Assembly (NCBI GenBank): GCA_015680685.1
Contig: MNCI01001443.1
Coordinates: forward strand, 49,630 to 111,629
Direction: 5' to 3'
DNA: 62,000 bases
DNA from: Gnetum montanum
Lineage: Eukaryota > Streptophyta > Gnetopsida > Gnetales > Gnetaceae
This document shows, piece by piece, positions 59,721 to 62,000 of the stretch. Made by a program: the position numbers and the translations under genes. Every line of letters starts with the position of its first letter. Positions within the stretch are counted from its first letter, which is position 1. The notes under the pieces were generated by a model, which worked only from the letters and a program-made list of their open reading frames with translations, ran no database searches and had not been told where the DNA came from.

Positions 59721-60500
59721 AAGACAAAAGCCTGGTTAAGAGGCGTCTGTTGGTAGAGATTGTGTATAAAAAATTTTGAAAAGTAGTGATAAGGTGCAAC
59801 TTGCGAAGCGTGATGATATAAGGATTAAAGTTTTCTAGTTTAAGGTCATGGCAGATCGTCAAGGCATGAGAGTGTAGAACTGCTGAAGATGTAAAACTAT
59901 TGATGCAACAGTGCGAATTTGTGAAATTGTTAATATGAAAATGCCAAGCTACTAGTTTAGTATCATTTTGGACTACCAGATTGTAACATGCAAAATTTCA
60001 ACATGTAGGATGATGGTATGCGAAACGTGAAACGAGAAATAGCGGGTACAAGCAATGCAAAATTGTTAAGATAGACACGTAGACTGCTAGCACGAAACTG
60101 CTAGAAATGACGACACTATCAATATGTAAGTGCAAAACTTTAGGGAGATGTGAAACTACCCATGCAATTACAAACTACAAATGTAACAGGTCGAGACTGC
60201 TAGTTTAGGGTCTTTCAAGACCTTTAGAAGTGTAACTATGTTAGAGTTGCTAGTTTAAGGTATTTTTGGATCCATCGTGTTGTGGTTGCTAGGATTGCTA
60301 GTTTAAGGTATTTTTGGACCTATAACGAGAAAAAATATATAATTTTTTTGTTCTCAAAAAAGCACATGACTGACTCAAATCCTGTCAAGGCTTTAATGCT
60401 AACAGTGCTATGATGTCGTGGCGAGCATGCTACGTTGTACGACATGCTCCACATTAATCGAAGAGGGAGGGTAGGAAGTTTCTCCATTTTGCCATTGTGG
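59721..60500. repeat. Region with GCTAGTTTAAGGT repeats between pol and the FCP1-like gene
   Basis: TAGTTTAGGGTCTTTCAAGACC, CTAGTTTAAGGTATTTTTGGA (twice) and weaker forms lie at 59830-60330. There is no coding sequence. The segment is upstream of the TATA box for the plus-strand gene and, on the minus strand, could be the intron or leader before pol. Confidence 0.5.
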
Positions 60501-60502
60501 CC

Positions 60503-60509
60503 ATAAATA
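60503..60509 (+). promoter_or_regulatory. TATA box of FCP1-like gene copy 2
   Basis: GGCCATAAATAGGGATT, about 150 bp before the ATG at 60659. Confidence 0.55.
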
Positions 60510-60658
60510 GGGATTAAGCCCTAAAAATTTTTCCATTTTATCATAAGAGTGCAGAACTCACATCGGAGCACAAGGAGATTTAGGAGCATAAAGAAATTGT
60601 GTTAACGATTAGTGAGACAAATTTTTACAGTGAAAGGTGTGCATCTGCAATTGGGACA

Positions 60659-62000
60659 ATGGCTCCTAAAACTCATTTGGTGCTTGCAAAGGTTAACGAG
60701 GTGAAGAGGATCCTAGGGCACATGACACAAGTGTGCATTGCAATGCAGAAGAGCACACTGTTGACCTAGTAGGTTACGCCTCTGCTCTTTTTTATTTTTT
60801 TTTTCTGCTATTCTCTACTTTTGTTTTGTGTCTTATTAGCTTTGCATCTATTCTTGTCTACCTACTTTTTTTGTTGTTGCATAATTTTGGCCCTTGCATC
60901 ACCACTGTCACCATTTTAGTCATTGCAAATGCATAATCATTACGTCACTGTTGCATGCAAGGCACTTAAACTTCCATCACCGCGGTTGTCATAACCGTGG
61001 GGACTCGGGATGGTTTAAGTTACTTAACTTTTAAATGGCGTAATGTAGAACCCTTAGAAGGGCTAGACCATGTGTGACATGATGGCGTGACACTTTTTTT
61101 GCTAGGGCATGTTGTTAATTATTCTATTGCTATGCTAGGCTATTGTATGTCCTTGCTACGCTAGGCCTTCACGCCCTTGCTATGTTATGCACGAGAAGAG
61201 TGTTATGCTATGCTGTTACTATGTTGCATGTGTATTGCCTTTAGATATGATGCCATAATCTTGCAAATTGTGTTTGCAGGGTAGGGCTGAGGCCCAGGCT
61301 AATTGTATTGGAATTAGAGGGGTGTTGTGTCACATGGGTAGGCCTGTGGCTGATGTTCCTCCTTCCCATATACGTATGGGGGACCAAGGGGTCTGGTTCA
61401 GGCTAGGGGCATAGGACTTCTTGAAATTCCTCCTTGACCACTTCAACATGATTATTTGGTCCTCCCTAGGGGGGGAGGAGGCGACCGTCATCATAGAAGC
61501 TATTTTTCCTGGGGCAAGCCGAGGCATTTTGAGGTTCTTGACCAACGTAGGAAGAAGGATCCAGTTAGCGCCCAACAGGGTTAAGGTGCCTGGCCTGGAT
61601 ATGGGGGATGACTGAGTATAATTGCTACCACCACTTCAACATGTTGTTGCTTGCACATTTTGTGACAACGTGCTTCCAGAACCCTCAAGGAACTATCTAC
61701 TTTGTTGGCAGGTGAGTTTTGAAGCTTTGTTCTACTATGTTTATGCGACGTTGGTCATGGTGGCCTAATGCTAATAGCATGTGTTTGCTACCAGGTTCTT
61801 ACTTTATGAGAATGGTGTTCATGACCTACTGGATTTACTGGCTACCGCACAACTAGCCTTGCAGGAGTTCTTTTCCACCCAGAACCTACAGGCTGACATG
61901 ATTTTTCAATGCGAGGGTGAATATTGCACCTACCTAGATGCATATTCTCCCCTTTACAATCAGTGTAAGGGGTGGGGCTATTTGGATAGGGAGTGGGTGA
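60659..62000 (+). pseudogene. FCP1/NIF-type HAD-phosphatase-like accessory gene, copy 2 (runs off the window)
   Basis: Exon 1 (60659-60772) encodes MAPKTHLVLAKVNEVKRIL; a 507-bp intron follows (60773-61279, GTTACG..TTTGCAG). Exon 2 (61280-61711) has ANCIGIRGVL in place of the HAD hhhDxDGVL, then GVWFRLGA.DFLKFLLDHFNMIIWSS, a clear FCP1-homology strand 2 region, and FQNP..TIYFVG. A second intron (61712-61794, GTGAGT..ACCAG) sits at the same place as in copy 1. Exon 3 (61795 on) starts FLLYENGVHDLLDLLATAQLAL and ends beyond the window. Copies 1 and 2 share domain order and the second intron but are strongly diverged. Both nucleophile-loop Asp residues are again missing (G and R). It has a few stops. 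The gene lies divergently next to the Tat-like pol, a different arrangement from copy 1. Confidence 0.6.
61110..61230 (+). repeat. TGCTATGCTAGGC word array inside intron 1 of FCP1-like copy 2
   Basis: TTGCTATGCTAGGC, TTGCTACGCTAGGC, TTGCTATGTTATGC and TATGCTATGCTG follow each other over 120 bp. The wording resembles the U3 array of the Tat-like LTR (54240-54730). Confidence 0.6.

Overview
The window looks like nuclear DNA of a land plant with a large, repeat-filled genome. A gymnosperm would fit, but the sequence alone does not name the species. It has long AT-rich non-coding stretches, spliceosomal GT..AG introns, many TATAAATA promoters, and old plant-type Ty3/gypsy LTR retrotransposons broken by stops and indels. 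I found no intact host gene, no rRNA or tRNA gene and no bacterial feature. There is a run of N at 38739-38874 and a single N near 7294.

Layout. 1-2000: unassigned, with a GC-richer patch at about 475-1460. 2095-7606: an array of AGCGTGAG words, then a multi-exon pseudogene (+) for an FCP1/NIF-type HAD-phosphatase-like protein. 7960-13560: a repeat array, a Tat-like gag (-), a 16-bp minisatellite and an LTR-type promoter region (-). 13795-25812: a head-to-tail chain of minus-strand Athila-like LTRs and bodies. It holds a 2.8-kb element with one small ORF, an Athila-type protease-RT-RNase H-integrase pol, and a second truncated pol end. 25813-35674: a 5'-truncated non-autonomous element (element B, +) with gag, an internal promoter and a long accessory ORF (ORF2), but no pol. 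Its gag carries a 515-bp TIR insertion and a 1.35-kb tandem duplication. 37254-45851: a complete sister copy (element A, +) with 5-bp target duplications, two LTRs, a tRNA-Asp-type primer site, gag and ORF2, but no pol. 46262-48662: an LTR of another family, joined to an antisense intronless CCR4-like deadenylase pseudogene (48663-49790). 49800-52300: no recognised gene. 53364-59720: a Tat/Ogre-like element (-) with 3' LTR and pol including a second RNase H. 59830-62000: repeats, a TATA box and a second FCP1-like pseudogene (+) running off the end.

How the parts fit. Elements A and B, the 2.8-kb element and the pol-bearing Athila-like elements share the polypurine tract, LTR ends and about 80-100 bp before the 3' LTR; a tRNA-Asp-type primer site is visible in element A and at the 15774-16599 LTR. 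The pol-less elements were therefore probably mobilised by the pol-bearing ones. ORF2 has its own TATA promoter and a 5' leader intron ending just before its ATG.

The most striking pattern is that each element carries a private array of short words in the LTR upstream of the TATA box, and a matching array again near its accessory gene. The word changes from element to element but stays matched within one. The same holds, more loosely, for the Tat-like elements and the FCP1-like gene. This resembles VANDAL/VANC motif co-evolution, and a family-specific regulatory or anti-silencing function for the accessory proteins is my inference, not something shown here.
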